A DNA stretch of 64,000 nucleotides from Cladobotryum mycophilum (Eukaryota; Ascomycota; Sordariomycetes; Hypocreales; Hypocreaceae). The translations under genes were made by a program, and so were the position numbers. The notes under the pieces were generated by a model. That model worked only from the letters and a program-made list of their open reading frames with translations. It had not been told where the DNA came from and ran no database searches. The stretch lies in contig CM071591.1 of assembly GCA_036429605.1 (NCBI GenBank), positions 3,038,001-3,102,000 on the forward strand. Reading direction: 5' to 3'. Position 1 is the stretch's first letter. Every line of letters begins with the position of its first letter. Positions 1 to 12,497 of this stretch are shown here, piece by piece.

Positions 1-2604
1 TCTCCCTGTGTCCCACGACTCTAGCAAAAGAATCAAACGACATGGTCATGGAGTGACGGCCTGCTGTTTTGCTTCGTAAATGTTCGTCATAGTTCAACAT
101 CTCTTTGTAGGGCACCTTGGCTACAATCTCCACCATGCGAGCCGTCGACTTCTTTCCCTTGAGTGAGGTCACTGAATCGTACGGGTCAGGTGGTGCGTAG
201 ATCCTCGAGACATCGATCAAATCATCCCCTGTAGATTCCGCTGATCGGTCGTTGACCTCGAGCACTTGGCCGCCCGCACCAGCGGTAATGTCGTGCTGGA
301 CCGTCCCGGCGGCCGCTTCCGGGCAAGTAATATGTGTCAACATGATGGGCTCCAAGACCCCAATCTGGTTCCTGTCGAATGCGTCTCGAAGCGCTGCTTG
401 TACCGCTGTCCTGGATACGCTGCTGAAATGACCCCCAGTCGGTGTCTCAAGAGCTTCGGTAGACGTGTCCAGCGTGACGGTAATGTGGCAACCGTGAATT
501 GGCGAGGCGCGTCTGGGTCCTCGGGCCAAGCCTGCAATGGCTCCGTTGAGCAGCTGTTGGCGCGCTTCGTCAACGTCAAACGAAATGACGTTATGACTGT
601 CCCCAAGCGGTATCTCGATGTGGTATACATTGCCATCCCTCTCAATGTCTGACTCCAAGAGTTTCCCCTGCCCATCAGGGTCGATTGGCTCAAGCACAGC
701 TGTGCAAGTTGCCTTTCCGTTCTTGCCTGCCACGGGACGATCATATGTCGCACGTTGCGGTGGAGTTGTTGTTGTCACACACTCCTTGTAGTCGACCTCG
801 ATTGGACCAAACTCCGCATCTATCTTGTGTTTCTGTCTCATATTGTATAGCGATACGTCAAGATGGAGTTTTCCCATGCCCTGAATTGTAAACTGCTCTG
901 TTTTTGTGTTTCGACTCCATCTGAGACTCGGATCCTCCCTCGACGCGCTCTCAAGGGCGACCTCTAGTTGTTGCGCGGCAACGTTGCCATAAGGATCAAC
1001 CTGTAAGAAGGCAACCGGTGGCGGGATCTCGGGAGGCCTGATTTGAACATGCCGTAAATCCTCGGCAATTGGTTTGTTGTTTGCCATCGTGATCAAAGTA
1101 TCCCCAGTTCGTGCCTTTTTGAGCCCCCTGAGTGCACCAATTTGGCCGACGGAGAGCTCCTGTATGTCTTGTGTTTTCAATGCAGATATCTGCAATATTC
1201 CCATTGGTCTTTCTTGAACGAGCATGTTGGTGTTGAAACTGGGTGAATTTCGTGTAAGCGTCCCATGATAGACTCGGACAAAACTAAGGACTCCTTCCTT
1301 GGGGTGGTTGAAGACTTTAAAGACGGACGCAACTGAGGCCACACTTGCACCACCGTTTTTCTTGCCCTTTCCCCGGAGCACTTGTTGGAGCTGTTGTTTG
1401 ATACCAGCGACTCGAACTTCCACATCCGGGCGTTCCGCAGGATTTGGTAAATAGTCCGTGATGGCATCCATCAGAGGTTCAACTCCAATATGGCGGAAAC
1501 TTGAACCAGCAAATACGGGGATGAGACGGCCATCCCCGTTCTGAATAGCCTTTCTAATTGCTGTTTTCAGCAGAGGTCCTGGGATGTTGTCATTTTCTGC
1601 CAGAAATTCATCCATGATACTTTCGTCAAACTCGGCAAGACCTTCGATCAAGCGCTGTCTCGCAGTCTGCATCTCCTCCAGTAAGTTCGGGTTGGATTTT
1701 GACAGCAGATCTTTCAGATCCTCGGGAGAATAGCGAGTCTTTTGTCTTTCGCTTTTCCAGCGATACCCTACTCCGTCAATGACATCAATGACGCCCACAA
1801 ACTCTTCCTTCTCCCACCATGGGATCTGACAAACGAGCGGCCAACCCTTTAGTCTGGCACCGATTTCCAAAACTGCCTTCTTGAAGGAGGCACCTTCACG
1901 ATCCAGTTTATTGCAGTACATGATGCGGGGGATTTGGAACTCTTGTGCAGACGCCCAGACTCGCTCCGTGTGGGCTTCCACGCCCTTTACTGAATCGATG
2001 ATACAAACTGCGCCATCCAAGATTGGTAGACAACGGTCAACTTCAAATCTGAAATCTTGATGACCTGGCGTGTCGATTAGATTGATCGAATTTGGTTGTG
2101 TCCCTGGTGCGCAGTCTTGTTCTCGTGGCCAATGAAAAGTGATGGCCGCCGATTGGATAGTGATGCCTCGTTCTCTCTCCAGTTCGAGAAAGTCAGTGAC
2201 GGTGTTTCCAGAATCGACATCTGTCGTGGTCAGTCGTGATGTCTAGATGTGAAAGCAATAGGGGTAGCGTTGACTGGTAAATCCTCCCCTATAATTGGAC
2301 ACCATCCAACTTACCTCCGACCCTCTGTGTTACGCCACTGTAGTACAGCATTCGCTCTGTGGTTGTTGTCTTGCCCTATATGATGTGTGAGCTTGGCATT
2401 GGAATGACTGATGTCTACAGTGCCTACAGCATCGACATGGGCAATGATTCCGATATTTCGGATATTATCCAGAGAGTTGCTGATGGTCTGAGTATGCAGG
2501 GCTCTCCGCGCCAGGGAATTCCCTGTAGCGGACCATTGACTTGGAATGCTGGAGAGCCCACATCGCCTCACAGAGGCTCTGCGGCAAAGCGTCAAGGCAA
2601 GCAT
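1..2604 (-). CDS. MEF2: Mitochondrial ribosome-releasing factor 2 / elongation factor G2 (3' end cut by window edge)
   Basis: Translational GTPase of the EF-G family that, with ribosome recycling factor, splits mitochondrial ribosomes after termination. Three exons: 2604-2428, 2375-2315 and 2220 to beyond base 1; introns are 52 and 94 nt and join in frame. The first ~40 residues are rich in Arg/Ser/Leu without acids, a typical mitochondrial presequence. Intron 1 falls inside the P-loop (AHVDA|GKTTT, residues 55-63). Further G motifs are RERGIT, DTPGH and NKLD, followed by EF-G domains II-V. About 819 codons are present and the last readable residues (SFDSFARVVGHRE) resemble the family's C-terminus, so only a few codons should be missing. 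Assignment to the recycling paralogue rather than EF-G1 rests on overall resemblance and is an inference. Confidence 0.93.
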
Positions 2605-3148
2605 GGTGTCTTAGAGCATATGAAGCATCATTGAGGCCAGGGCAGGATTGTGGGTTCAGAATGAAATCTTCGATTCGATTCTTATTGGTATTCTCTCTCT
2701 GTATTCATGATAGATGGACCGAACTCTTCAGCTGCAGCCGTAATCATGAGGGTTGGTTCTCGATTCCAACTGAGTTGAGATTGTTGTGAGAGGCAGAATG
2801 TTTTGGGGTCTCTGACGTCGCATCTCTGCTTTTGGTAGGCGGTGACGTTGCTTTCTCCGTCTGGTGGGGTAGTTGGAATTGCCATGGAGTGACAAAGCTC
2901 TCTACGTTAGAACTCGTCGAAAATATAGGACCTCCATACCGTTGAGGATTAACAATAATTCCACAGTAATTCGTCTCAGATAATATGAAAGTGCACATAA
3001 ATTGTAAAGAAAAATCGAGCAATTGCATGTATGAGGCCATTAGAAACACGCAGGTTACACATTCGCCTTGAAAATAAGCCTACCCTAAAGGAAACTGATT
3101 TGCGATACATCCTTCAGACCATTACCCACCGACATTTAACATCTGAAA
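2605..3148. other. Intergenic: 5' side of MEF2 up to tRNA-Gly
   Basis: About 540 bases between the MEF2 start and tRNA-Gly. It should hold the MEF2 promoter and 5' leader. Short open frames occur on both strands but none has a recognisable motif or splice pattern. Confidence 0.5.
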
Positions 3149-3219
3149 GCGTGGATGGTTTAGTGGTAAAATCCATCGTTGCCATCGATGGGCCCCGGGT
3201 TCGATTCCCGGTCCACGCA
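3149..3219 (+). tRNA. tRNA-Gly (GCC)
   Basis: 71-nt cloverleaf without intron. The seven-base acceptor stem GCGTGGA pairs with TCCACGC. The D arm contains GGTTTAGTGGTAAAA, the anticodon loop reads TTGCCAT with anticodon GCC, and the T arm contains GGTTCGATTCCC. The discriminator base is A. A run of six T at about 3250-3255, roughly 30 bases downstream, is a suitable RNA polymerase III terminator. The internal A and B boxes serve as promoter. Confidence 0.97.
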
Positions 3220-3255
3220 TTGAAACGAGCACCAAAATGAGGTTGTTCATTTTTT

Positions 3256-6039
3256 GCTTCTTTATGTGTTCCTTTTTGAGACTTCTTCATTCCTCGGTAG
3301 CGGTTATGGATGCAGGCGCGTTCAGATCAACGGTAGGTGATGAAACAAACCTTATTCCTTCCTCATTTTGGGATCTGCAGGGTAGGCATATGAACTAGGC
3401 TCATTCATTGTCGATATTTTTTCTACTTTCCTCACATAAGAAGTTGTCACCATTCAATTCTCCCCTGGCACTCGTTGGATGCTTCTAGACCCATTTCTTT
3501 CGGTTTACGGCCCCTGCGAACGTCAAGGTCTGCACGGTGACACGGCGTCACTTGCAGCAATGCAGCTGAACATCCAGATGTTCCTTGAGATATTACTATC
3601 ACCGTGCCGAGGAACAGATAAAAGCTGTGGCGCTGCAGAGATCATAGCACCTCCATGTCAATTATTCCCCCATGTCTCTCTTTATCGAAACACATGTTCC
3701 TTTACACAACGCCTTCTTCCTTGGGTTCCCTTATACCGGAGATGCAAAAGTTCTTTCAACTGGTCCGATGAGCGGTTCATCTCGTGTCATGTCATGAACC
3801 TTACGGATGATCTCGGGAAGGTCTGGAGAAAGGGTCTCTCGTTACTCAGTTCTTAATGGCATCATACTTTCTTGTCCCACAAGTGGGCATGCCGAGAAAT
3901 ATCTTGCTCAACGCACGGAGCTCGGAATTCAGCTAGACACCGTTTGCCTGCCAGAATCCCCAACTGATTGGCCCCCGAGTGTCCCGGGAGAGGTATTTGA
4001 TACCGAAGAAATGACGATGTTCTGGATGTGGTTTTCCTACAGGACGAGTGGTGATGCAGTATCTTGAAATCTCTGTCATTGGGCTTTGTCTGAAGTCCGA
4101 TGGCCGAGGCAGTGCTGACGGACAAGTGTCCCATTTATCATATCTATTTCCCCTATGAGAGTGGGTAGGGTGGCTCTTTTTGCATGTATATTTGTCAACA
4201 GCTCTCCACAACCAATGGACCCTTTGTTTCATGAAGACTTGTACAGAACATCTCGGATGATCAAGGTTCTACTTGCACAACGCGTTCTTGGACTATCAGC
4301 TCTCACAAACTCGATTGGATCGGGCTTACAGGACCGGGTCAAGGATAGTCATATATCTGCAGAAGACGAAGCCGATTTACTTCCCGCGGCCATCGAATTG
4401 GCTTCTTTCAGACAAAATGGAAGTATAGCCGAGGACCTTTGTCTCATCACCCCCCGCTCGCTCCATGTATACTGCACATGAATGAAAGGCTATCCAACTC
4501 TACCATACCCCAACCCTCGGTACAAAACGATACGACGACGGCAATGCCCGTCCTGGCAAGGCAATGTATAACGACGCAATGGATGGAAGAAATCTTTCGA
4601 CTTTGTGCTTCTAGATTTGGAGTAGAAGCTGGGGTTAGCGTACGCCACTGTCGGCACTGGCCGGAGGAGCCAGGGGCTGATGGCCATCCTCGGCAGAATT
4701 AGACGGAGAAATTCGAGCATCCAGCCTGAAAGGTGACAATGGCACGGAGACTCTGTCGAGTGTCAAAGTCCAGACCTGGAGGAAATCCAAGCCGTTCTAT
4801 TGGCGACTTTTGGAATCATGCTGTCGCCCCCAATAAAGGGCTAATCTCATGCCTAATTTGGACGACAGGACCGTCAAGATGCCGGCACCAATCTCAGCAA
4901 AGACCACCAGCTGGCACTTTTTGTCGAGAGGCCTTTCTGATGCCACCATTGCTAGCAAATGTCTTAGGTCACGGCCTCTGTATTGCTGTTCCGTAAATTG
5001 GAGGCACAATTGCACAATTCTTATCAATGAAGGCCAAACTAGGACATAATGAGGCCGACGTCTCAGCGCACGCCACTCAGCGCCATCAACTTGCGCGCGC
5101 CTTTTATTCGTCTCAATCTGCCAAGTGCGGTTGGCTGTTGGCACTAAAACATCTGGTGACGAGCTAAACGCCAAATCGCCCGGCACTTGGGAGGGCTAGA
5201 GATTGCAACAATGGATGAGGGAGACACCACGGACTGATAGCCATCTTTCTCGGATTCCATTCATGGGCAAACGACTGAGATGTCTGAGAGGCTCATTAAT
5301 GCGTTCATCAGATGATGGGTCAAAGAGATATGCAAAACGACTGACTGCCGTGTCCAAAGACCCCACACTGGCGGAACTTGGACCCCAGGAAGTATGATCC
5401 CGTCCGGCCTCAGCATTACTTGAGATGTTTTCCCGGTCAAAACGCAGGCTGGTTTTGCGGTGGGTTTCCCCCTGAAGAAGAACTCTGGAAAGGTTCCAAG
5501 GAGTCTCCGGAGTAGAAATAACCTAATAGAGATGCATATCAGAGAGCACATGATAAAAACTGGCATCGTCGAAAAGCCACTGCAGCTTCGATAGTGTGAT
5601 TCAACCCACCAGACTGTCAGCCGCTGTCTCGGCTTGGCCAGCAAAGACGGCATATCCGTACTTGCTACCATGTAGCTGCTTCTTCGTGCGAGGTGGCCAG
5701 GTCCTAGATCGCTCAAGTTGGTAGGTTTCAGCGAAGAATCAATGCGCCGGCCTGCGCGAGATCTCGACAAATGCGGCAGGCTAGTCTTCCCCGTTCCTGT
5801 ATGCAACCCGTCCACTCTGAGCAATACCCCCGCCATGTCGGGGGCTTGCATATCTACAGTGTCAATATTTCGAGACATCAATGTCACCGAGATTCCGGTG
5901 GGATGCTCCACCCGTCTGTGATATAAACAGCTGATCCCCGCGAGATGTTGATCGTTTCCCCTATCCCCCACAAGCTTAGCCTCTGGCCTTTACCTCAGAT
6001 CAAGATCTAACCAGTGAGGCTACTCACAGCTCGGGAATC
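3256..6039. other. Long intergenic region, no gene recognised
   Basis: Nearly 2.8 kb between tRNA-Gly and the OPT transporter. Open frames reach 236 codons (minus strand, 5261-5971) but they have uneven composition, no domain-like motif and no plausible exon partners, so I do not call them. The last few hundred bases should be the transporter promoter and leader. Confidence 0.5.
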
Positions 6040-8824
6040 ATGAGTTTCAAGGATCGCTTCAAGTCCCGTGACACTGCGCTTCCAGATGTCGTGGAAGGCA
6101 TTGCTGCCGACCCTGACTCTGAGTTGCGCAACTTCCGGAAGCAGCACCGATGGGATCCCTTCCTTGATAACGACAAGATGGAAACCATCGACGATGCCAT
6201 TGCTTCTGGTAACGTTGAAAAGGAGGCTGCGATAGATCAGTCCCTTATCCAGGAAGACTCGCCGTATGCCGAAGTTAGGGCATCTGTACGTGCTATGGAA
6301 TGCTGCAACATCTCACTAAAAACACTATGCTGACTTGGACGGATAGGTTCCTCCTACCGATGACGATATGCCGATCAACACAATCCGAGCATGGGTCATT
6401 GGCGCTTTCCTCTGTACTATCGTCGCCGCTTGCAACATTCTCCTCAGCTTGCGTCGAAATCCTGTCTCCATCTCCTCCACAGTTGTGCAGTTGATTGCCT
6501 ACCCGTAGGACTCTCTCCATATGCCCTGTTGTACATTTGAGCAAGACTAACTCTCAATCTCTAGTCTTGGTGTCTCTTGGGCAAAGCTCATGCCTAACGC
6601 GAGTTTCACAATCTTTGGTAATAAGCTGGAGTTGAACCCTGGCCCATTCAATGTCAAGGAACACACAATCATCACCATGATGACTGCTGCCGGTTCGGGT
6701 ATCAGCTATGCCATTGATATTCTTCTTGCCCAGGAAATCTTCTACAAGCAGCACTTCAGGTAAGCCAATTTTGCTAAGAAAGTGATTGGATCCAAGCTCA
6801 CACTCATTAGCTGGGGCTTCCAGTTGTTGCTCATCCTCTCCACCCAGGCCATGGGTTTCGGTATTGCTGGTGTGTCCCGTCGGTTCCTGGTTTGGCCATC
6901 TTCGATGATCTGGCCTGCTACCCTCGTCACTTCGACTGTCATGCACTCCTTGCATGACCATAAGCCCGCAGACCCCGCAGCAACCAATGGTTGGAAGATT
7001 GGACGTTATAGCTTCTTCCTCTTTGTTGCTCTCGGCACATTCGTCTGGGAGTGGGTACCACAGGTGTTCGCGCAGTTCCTCCAAGTCTTCACCTTTGCCT
7101 GCTGGATCGCCCCTACCAATGTCGTGGTCAATCAGCTCTTTGGCGGTGTTTCAGGACTCGGCTTGATTCCTATTTCCTTCGATTGGAGCGTGATTTCTGG
7201 TTTCTTGGGCAGTCCCCTTCAGACTCCAGCATTTGCCATCTTCAACGTTGCTGCCGGCTTGCTCTTTGCTTTGCTAGGAGCAGTTGGTCTTGCCTATGCT
7301 GGTCCAGAATACTACCGATACCTTCCAATCAGGTATGTCTCATTAGTCTCATGTTTCCCATCTGTCAACGCACCAATGCTAACATGTATGATAGCGCCAA
7401 CCAGAACTGGGATCGATTCGCTAAGCCCTATAACACGAGCCGAATCTTGACCCACGACTTCACTGTCAACATCACTGCCTATGAGCAATATTCGCCAATC
7501 CTTCTTGGACCGACTTTCTCTCTCTCTTACGGCATGGGATTCGCCGCTCTTATCTCCACCATTACCCACGTTGGTCTCTTCTACGGGCCTGATGTTTGGA
7601 ACCGTGCCAAGAACTCGAGATATGAGGAGCCTGATATTCACCTGAAGCTCATGCGCAAGTATAAGGAGTGTCCTGAGTGGTGGTTCGCTGCCATTTTCAT
7701 CGTCAGCTTTGCCTTTGGTATGGTTGCCTCGCAGGTTTGGCCTACCCATCTGCCTTGGTGGGCCTTTATCGTTTGCATTCTTATCGGCGTTTTCTTCTTT
7801 ATCCCAATTGGCATGGTCCAGGCCATTACCAACCAGCAGACTGGCTTGAACGTCATTACTGAGATGATTGTCGGATATATGTAAGTTTCCTCCATGACCC
7901 CCAACCCACGCCGACATGGACTGACAATCATTCCTAGGCTTCCCGGACGTCCTGTTGCGATGATGCTTTTCAAGAGCTGGGGCTATATGCTTTCGTACAA
8001 CGGCCTGAACTACATCTCGGATATGAAAGTCGGTCACTACATGAAGATCCCGCCCCGCACCATGTTTGGGGCGCAGCTCTTTGCCGTTGTTTGGCTGTCG
8101 ATTGTTCAAATCTCCACCTATAACTTCCTGCGGGGAAACATTGAAGGAATTTGCACCCCTGATCAGAAGCAGGGTTTGGTCTGCCCCAGTGCTAGGACAT
8201 TCTACAATGCCAGTGTCATCTGGGGTGTTATTGGACCCAAGAGGGTGTTTGGAGCCGGTGGAGTGTGAGTATTGCCGTGCCATAGACTTCCTTGCTTGAC
8301 ATTGTACTGACTCGCTTTTTAACCAGCTACTCTTGGATCAACTGGTTCTGGCTGATTGGATGTGCTCTGCCCATCTGCCAATACTTCTTGGCTCGTCGTT
8401 TCCCCCGCAGCTTCCTCCGCTACGTTGTGACACCGGCCATCTTTGGTGCCGCCGGCCAGATTCCGCCATCAACACTGTACTATTTGATGCAGTGGGTCAT
8501 TGTCGGCCTCATCTTCAACTTCTTTATTCGCAGAAGAGCCAATGGCTGGTGGAGTGAGTATCCCCTTTTACCCGGTAGCTTGTTTCAGATGAGTACTGAC
8601 CAACAATTTTTTTAGCCCAATACAACTACTCCCTATCCGGTGCTCTGGATATCGGCAACGCCCTCTGCATTGTTGTCGTTGGCCTTGGTCTTGGTCTCGG
8701 GAACGCCAACTTCCCCGACTGGTGGGGCAACACCGTTCCCTTCAACACTCTCGACGCCAACCTCACGGCCATTACGAAGAAGTTTGTCAAGGGACAGCAG
8801 CCCATTGGTCCTACCCATTGGTAA
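6040..8824 (+). CDS. OPT-family small oligopeptide transporter (peptide clade)
   Basis: Proton-coupled plasma-membrane importer of small peptides such as tetra/pentapeptides or glutathione-like substrates. Eight exons: 6040-6285, 6347-6504, 6565-6759, 6811-7332, 7395-7880, 7938-8264, 8327-8553 and 8616-8824. All introns are 51-62 nt with GT/AG ends, giving 789 aa in one frame. Family signatures seen are SPYAEVRA before the first membrane segment, the NPG motif in LELNPGPFNVKEH and KIPPR in a cytoplasmic loop, with many hydrophobic segments throughout. NPG and KIPPR are typical of the peptide-transporting rather than the metal-chelate (YSL) clade. Length matches Schizosaccharomyces Isp4 and yeast Opt1 (about 780-800). 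The substrate cannot be told from sequence. The ~2.8-kb upstream region could hold nitrogen-regulated control sites, but I see no convincing site. Confidence 0.95.
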
Positions 8825-10039
8825 ATGGGACCTTGATGTACATGTACATATAATGACGATGTATAATGATGTGTTTTTTTGAGTTGAATTCGATAGGAGG
8901 GAAAGGGATGGATTGTACGAATAATGTCTCATAGAAAATGTTAAGGAGTCATGAATAGAATACAAGGCTACACACATGACACGACATGACATGACATGAC
9001 ATGACAAGTGCACATTATATGCAGTATACAAAGTAAGTACCTGCATCATCACGAGAACTTGTTGGGTGCAACCTGTTGTGTGGCGCATTATGTAGGTGCC
9101 TATTTTGCCTACACGAGGCTGCTCTCCGTACCCTCCTTAGTAATTGCGTCACTGAGATTCGGCGTGATTAAGTCATCCAAATGTTTCTCGGAATCCGGCT
9201 CGGCGCGGTCATCATTGTTCCCTAGCTATTACCGAAGACCGTTTTGTGGCTATGCTATGCTATGAGATTGATTAGATTAAGTCAAAACTCGGCCATTTCC
9301 TTTCTGAACGAAATTCTTATCGATTGATATCAGGGTGTGTCCATTTCCTTCCGGGTAAGGCATTATTAGCATGATATATAGGTTGATGGGATGGGGGTAT
9401 CCTGCATGCAAGCATCCCCCTTACTACCCCCCTTCCCTTACACCCCCTTCTGCTTGCTCTGCTCTACAGTATCAAAGGGGGGGGGGGTAAACACCGCAGG
9501 TCACCACATACAGCATACTATGGCTAGACCGGCGCTGTACCTCCCCCTCTCGGATGAGTATGCTCTTCTGTGCGTGTGTTCTTCTTTTTTTCCTTTTTGT
9601 GGCTTGCCAAGAAGAGTGTTGGTCGGTAAGGCTTGTTACTGGATTTTGCTCCACGCCTCCACATCTCAGATGCGCCCGCAGGCTTGCAACCAACGAGATT
9701 ACCAGGTTTGCCCGCTGCCTTGTACCTCCCTATTCATGACTCCCAACAATACTACCTACTCGCAAGTGGTTTTTTTTTGTTCCTTCTTAGATGATAAATC
9801 GGACGACCCGATTTATCAGCTCGTGGGGATAGTTGGCCCGAATGGAGCACGGACGAGGAGTAGATATAAGCTTGTCGCTGCTAGCGACGGGGTCAATATC
9901 GTCAATAATACAATACCATAGATACACTTACATTTACACTTACACACACACTTAATATCCTACACATTACATTACTCTTGGAAAGAAAGAAAAACCCAAC
10001 AACTGAACGCTTTCGAGAAGAAGAAAAACCGCCGATCCC
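8825..10039. other. Intergenic between OPT transporter and SDR gene
   Basis: About 1.2 kb with the transporter 3' UTR, a short pentamer repeat near 8975-9005, a run of about 11 G at 9477-9487 and several C-rich stretches. A 176-codon open frame at 9391-9921 has low-complexity composition and no motif, so it is not called. Confidence 0.5.
8975..9005. repeat. ATGAC pentamer microsatellite
   Basis: About six tandem copies of ATGAC with one variant copy (ACACG) in the 3' flank of the OPT transporter. It is a simple tandem repeat and probably neutral. Confidence 0.85.
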
Positions 10040-11122
10040 ATGTCTACTACTACTACCACCACCACCACCACCAAACGTACCAAGACTGTCCTGGTGGCTG
10101 GCGCCAATGGCTACATTGGCTCTGCCGTCTGCCGAGCCTTTGTCAAAGCCGGATGGAAAACCTACGGCCTCGTTCGCAACCCCAAAACCACCCAGGACCT
10201 GGCCCTCGCAGAAGTCATCCCCGTCGTCGGCACCTTTACAGACCTGAGCTTCCTCGACAGGCTTTACGAGGAGGAGACCAAGACATTCGACGTCATCGTC
10301 AGCACCACGGAGCAGGTCCCTGGCTACCTGGCGCACTTCAAGGAGATCCTCGGCCTGGTGCGCGCAGTCGCCGCGACGAGTAAGGAGAATGGCGTGAAGC
10401 CCTTGGTCCTCTGGACCTCCGGGTGCAAGGACTACGGCATGATGCACATGGGCCACGGGAGCCCGGGACTGGCCCCCCATACCGAGGAATCGCCCCTGAA
10501 CGCGCCGCCGCCGATACTGCGAGAGCGAACCGAGAACTGCGTCAAGATCTTCAACTACAAGGATGAGTTTGACGCCGTGGTGCTGCGGCCTACGACCGTC
10601 TACGGGTACAGCAGCAGCTACTACGGCGGCATACTGGAGTACGCCGCATCCGAGAGGGCTGCTGGGATGGATATGCTCGTCATCCCCGGGAACCCCAAGA
10701 GCATCATGCACGGCCTGCACGTGGACGACGCCGGCGAGGCATATGTCTCACTCGCAGAGCACGCGGACAGATCCGCCATCAGCGGCCAAGCCTTCAACAT
10801 CTCCGGGCACCGCTACGAGACCGCCCAGGAGGTCGCCGACGCCCTGGCCCGAGAGTACGGCTTCAGCGAGGGGGCCAAGTTCGTGCACCCCAAGGAGCCA
10901 TACCCCCCGTTCCCCAACGGCTTGCACTTTGTCTTCAGCTTCAGCCAGTGGGTGAGCAGCGAGAAGCTCCGCGGCCTGACTGGCTGGACGGACAAGAGGA
11001 TGCTCTTCTGCGAGGGGACTCACGTGTACCGCCTCGCTTTTGAGGCCACTGATAGGGGGATGGGGAGCCTGGACAAGGCCAGGGCCAAGGAGCGTATCGA
11101 GAGTGTTTTGACGACGCAGTAA
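10040..11122 (+). CDS. NAD(P)-dependent SDR-type epimerase/reductase, atypical
   Basis: Single-exon, 360-aa Rossmann-fold protein of the extended or atypical short-chain dehydrogenase class, probably cytosolic. The dinucleotide-binding motif GANGYIG is at residues 21-27, followed by FVKAGWKTYGLVR, which forms the end of beta-alpha-beta. Other family features are LVLWTSGC around residue 130, VVLRPTTVYG around 185 and MHGLHVDDAGEAYV around 230. I do not see a clear YxxxK catalytic pair, so it may bind NADP(H) without classical SDR chemistry, as in NmrA-like or isoflavone-reductase-like relatives. The N-terminus starts with nine threonines encoded by an ACT/ACC trinucleotide run, prone to slippage; the next ATG lies deep in the protein, so this start is the likely one. 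The gene is more GC-rich than its flanks. Substrate unknown. Confidence 0.85.
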   Translation: MSTTTTTTTTTKRTKTVLVAGANGYIGSAVCRAFVKAGWKTYGLVRNPKTTQDLALAEVIPVVGTFTDLSFLDRLYEEETKTFDVIVSTTEQVPGYLAHFKEILGLVRAVAATSKENGVKPLVLWTSGCKDYGMMHMGHGSPGLAPHTEESPLNAPPPILRERTENCVKIFNYKDEFDAVVLRPTTVYGYSSSYYGGILEYAASERAAGMDMLVIPGNPKSIMHGLHVDDAGEAYVSLAEHADRSAISGQAFNISGHRYETAQEVADALAREYGFSEGAKFVHPKEPYPPFPNGLHFVFSFSQWVSSEKLRGLTGWTDKRMLFCEGTHVYRLAFEATDRGMGSLDKARAKERIESVLTTQ

Positions 11123-11775
11123 AAAAGAAAGAAAAAGAAGAAAGAAAAAGGGCTAAATGATGTTAAACATACATATATGGGGGAGTATAGGTACTAGGTA
11201 TAACCAATGGTGTTTTTGCGGATAAACCTACAAGGTATTAGTACTAGGTATTATCTGGCAGGGAATATTGATATTTGTCACAATGGAAAAGTTACCCCCG
11301 AGATGTTTTTGTCTCAGATTCTTGATGCCGAATGGATGATATTGAATGCGGAATGCGCACGTGACTCTACCGATGACTCCCATGTTCCAGCTACAGTGAC
11401 GTAGACTTACAGGGGAGCTTCAGTGGAGGAGGGGACCTTTGGATGGGGGAGCTGCAGAGAGAGTGAGAGAGGTACGTACCTTGAACACAACCAACCTCCA
11501 GCTTCTAGGTGAGGTAACATCCGCTTCCTGCGCCAGCCACGACGACGTCTTCGCGACACGCAATCTCAACCACCCCCCCTTCCCATCATCCATCATCGCC
11601 AGCATCTATCAAAAAACGGCTAACAGGCTTCTAAACGGCTGCCTGGGAAACAAGCATACGCAATCAAAACCACATCTTCGCACAATTTAACCCTTCTAGC
11701 GCCCCCAGCTTCGTCCTTCTTTCAATCACCTCCCCACCCCCTCAAAAAGCAAAAAGAGTCAGCACAAACGAAACA
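11123..11775. other. Intergenic between SDR gene and TVP15
   Basis: Purine-rich 3' flank, then a pair of short direct repeats (GTACTAGGTAT near 11190 and 11240), then a pyrimidine-rich stretch typical of a fungal 5' leader just before the TVP15 start. No gene seen. Confidence 0.5.
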
Positions 11776-12497
11776 ATGGAGCTCTCCGACATTTTGTATG
11801 TTTTTTTCTTTTGGCTCTCTCCAACGGATGGGAATACAGTATTGCGGGGGAATTGAGTTGCGGGAGTTTGCTAATGTGTGATGTGAACATAGCCGTATCG
11901 TCAACTTGGCTGTCGGTGCCATTACCGTCCTGGGGGAATTGTCCAGATCTTTGGGTTTTCTCTGTATGTCTGAACCCTTGGCCTCGAAGTCGAACGATAC
12001 TCTACGAGCGAAGCCATACTCCTTTTTTCGAATCGAGAACAATTCCAACTAACAATTGGATAGTCAAAATATCATTATTGGTGCTTATATGATCGTCTTT
12101 GGCCTTTCTATTGCGCTCCTCGGTTAGTTTTCTGGAGGGGAAATACCCAAGCCTTGATCTTTTGCTTTTGCCTCTGCTAACCTTAACCCTTGTCCAGAAT
12201 TCCAAATCCCTCCTCAAATCGCTCGATATGCCAACTTCCTCTTCTCTCTTATTGGCCGTGGTGTTTGTGAGTACCATCTCTGTCCTTGTAACGTCATCGC
12301 TCTGCTGACCCAACAAAAAAACAGTTTACATCTTTGTTGGCAGCATGCTGTTGGGCAAGTCCACTCTAAGCTACATCTCCGGTGGCTCCGTCGGCATCAT
12401 CGGTATCGGCTACGTCGTCCTCGAGTTCATCCCGTCCATCGAGCCGCCTGCCAACATGCGAGAGGCCGAAGCCGGTTGGGGTGCTGAGCAAGTCTAA
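11776..12497 (+). CDS. TVP15: Golgi apparatus membrane protein TVP15 (COPI-associated), broken by a 1-nt deletion
   Basis: Small four-span Golgi/early endosome protein of the COPI-associated family. Five exons: 11776-11795, 11893-11963, 12064-12122, 12198-12266 and 12325-12497. Exons 1-2 read MELSDIFRIVNLAVGAITVLG, then the frame is lost in a run of five G (11932-11936). With six G the reading continues GIVQIFGFSL and splices in phase to QNIIIGAYMIVFGLS, LLEFQIPPQ, FLFSLIGRGVFYIFVGS and a tail ending EAGWGAEQV. The summed exon length is 392 nt; one more base gives 393, or 130 aa, as expected for the family. As printed the frame runs into stops. Exon 1 is only 20 nt. I think the gene is functional and the deletion is a sequence error. 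Confidence 0.88.

Noticed and set aside
5261..5971. 236-codon minus-strand open frame upstream of the OPT transporter
   Set aside because: No motif, uneven composition, no exon partners, and it runs antisense through the transporter's likely promoter.
7312..8283. 323-codon minus-strand open frame
   Set aside because: Lies entirely antisense to exons and introns of the OPT transporter, whose splicing and motifs are clear; a shadow frame.
9391..9921. 176-codon frame between the OPT and SDR genes
   Set aside because: Crosses a run of about 11 G and C-rich low-complexity sequence; no domain and biased composition.
9902..10720. 272-codon minus-strand frame over the SDR gene
   Set aside because: Antisense shadow of a GC-rich gene; the plus-strand Rossmann motifs are decisive.
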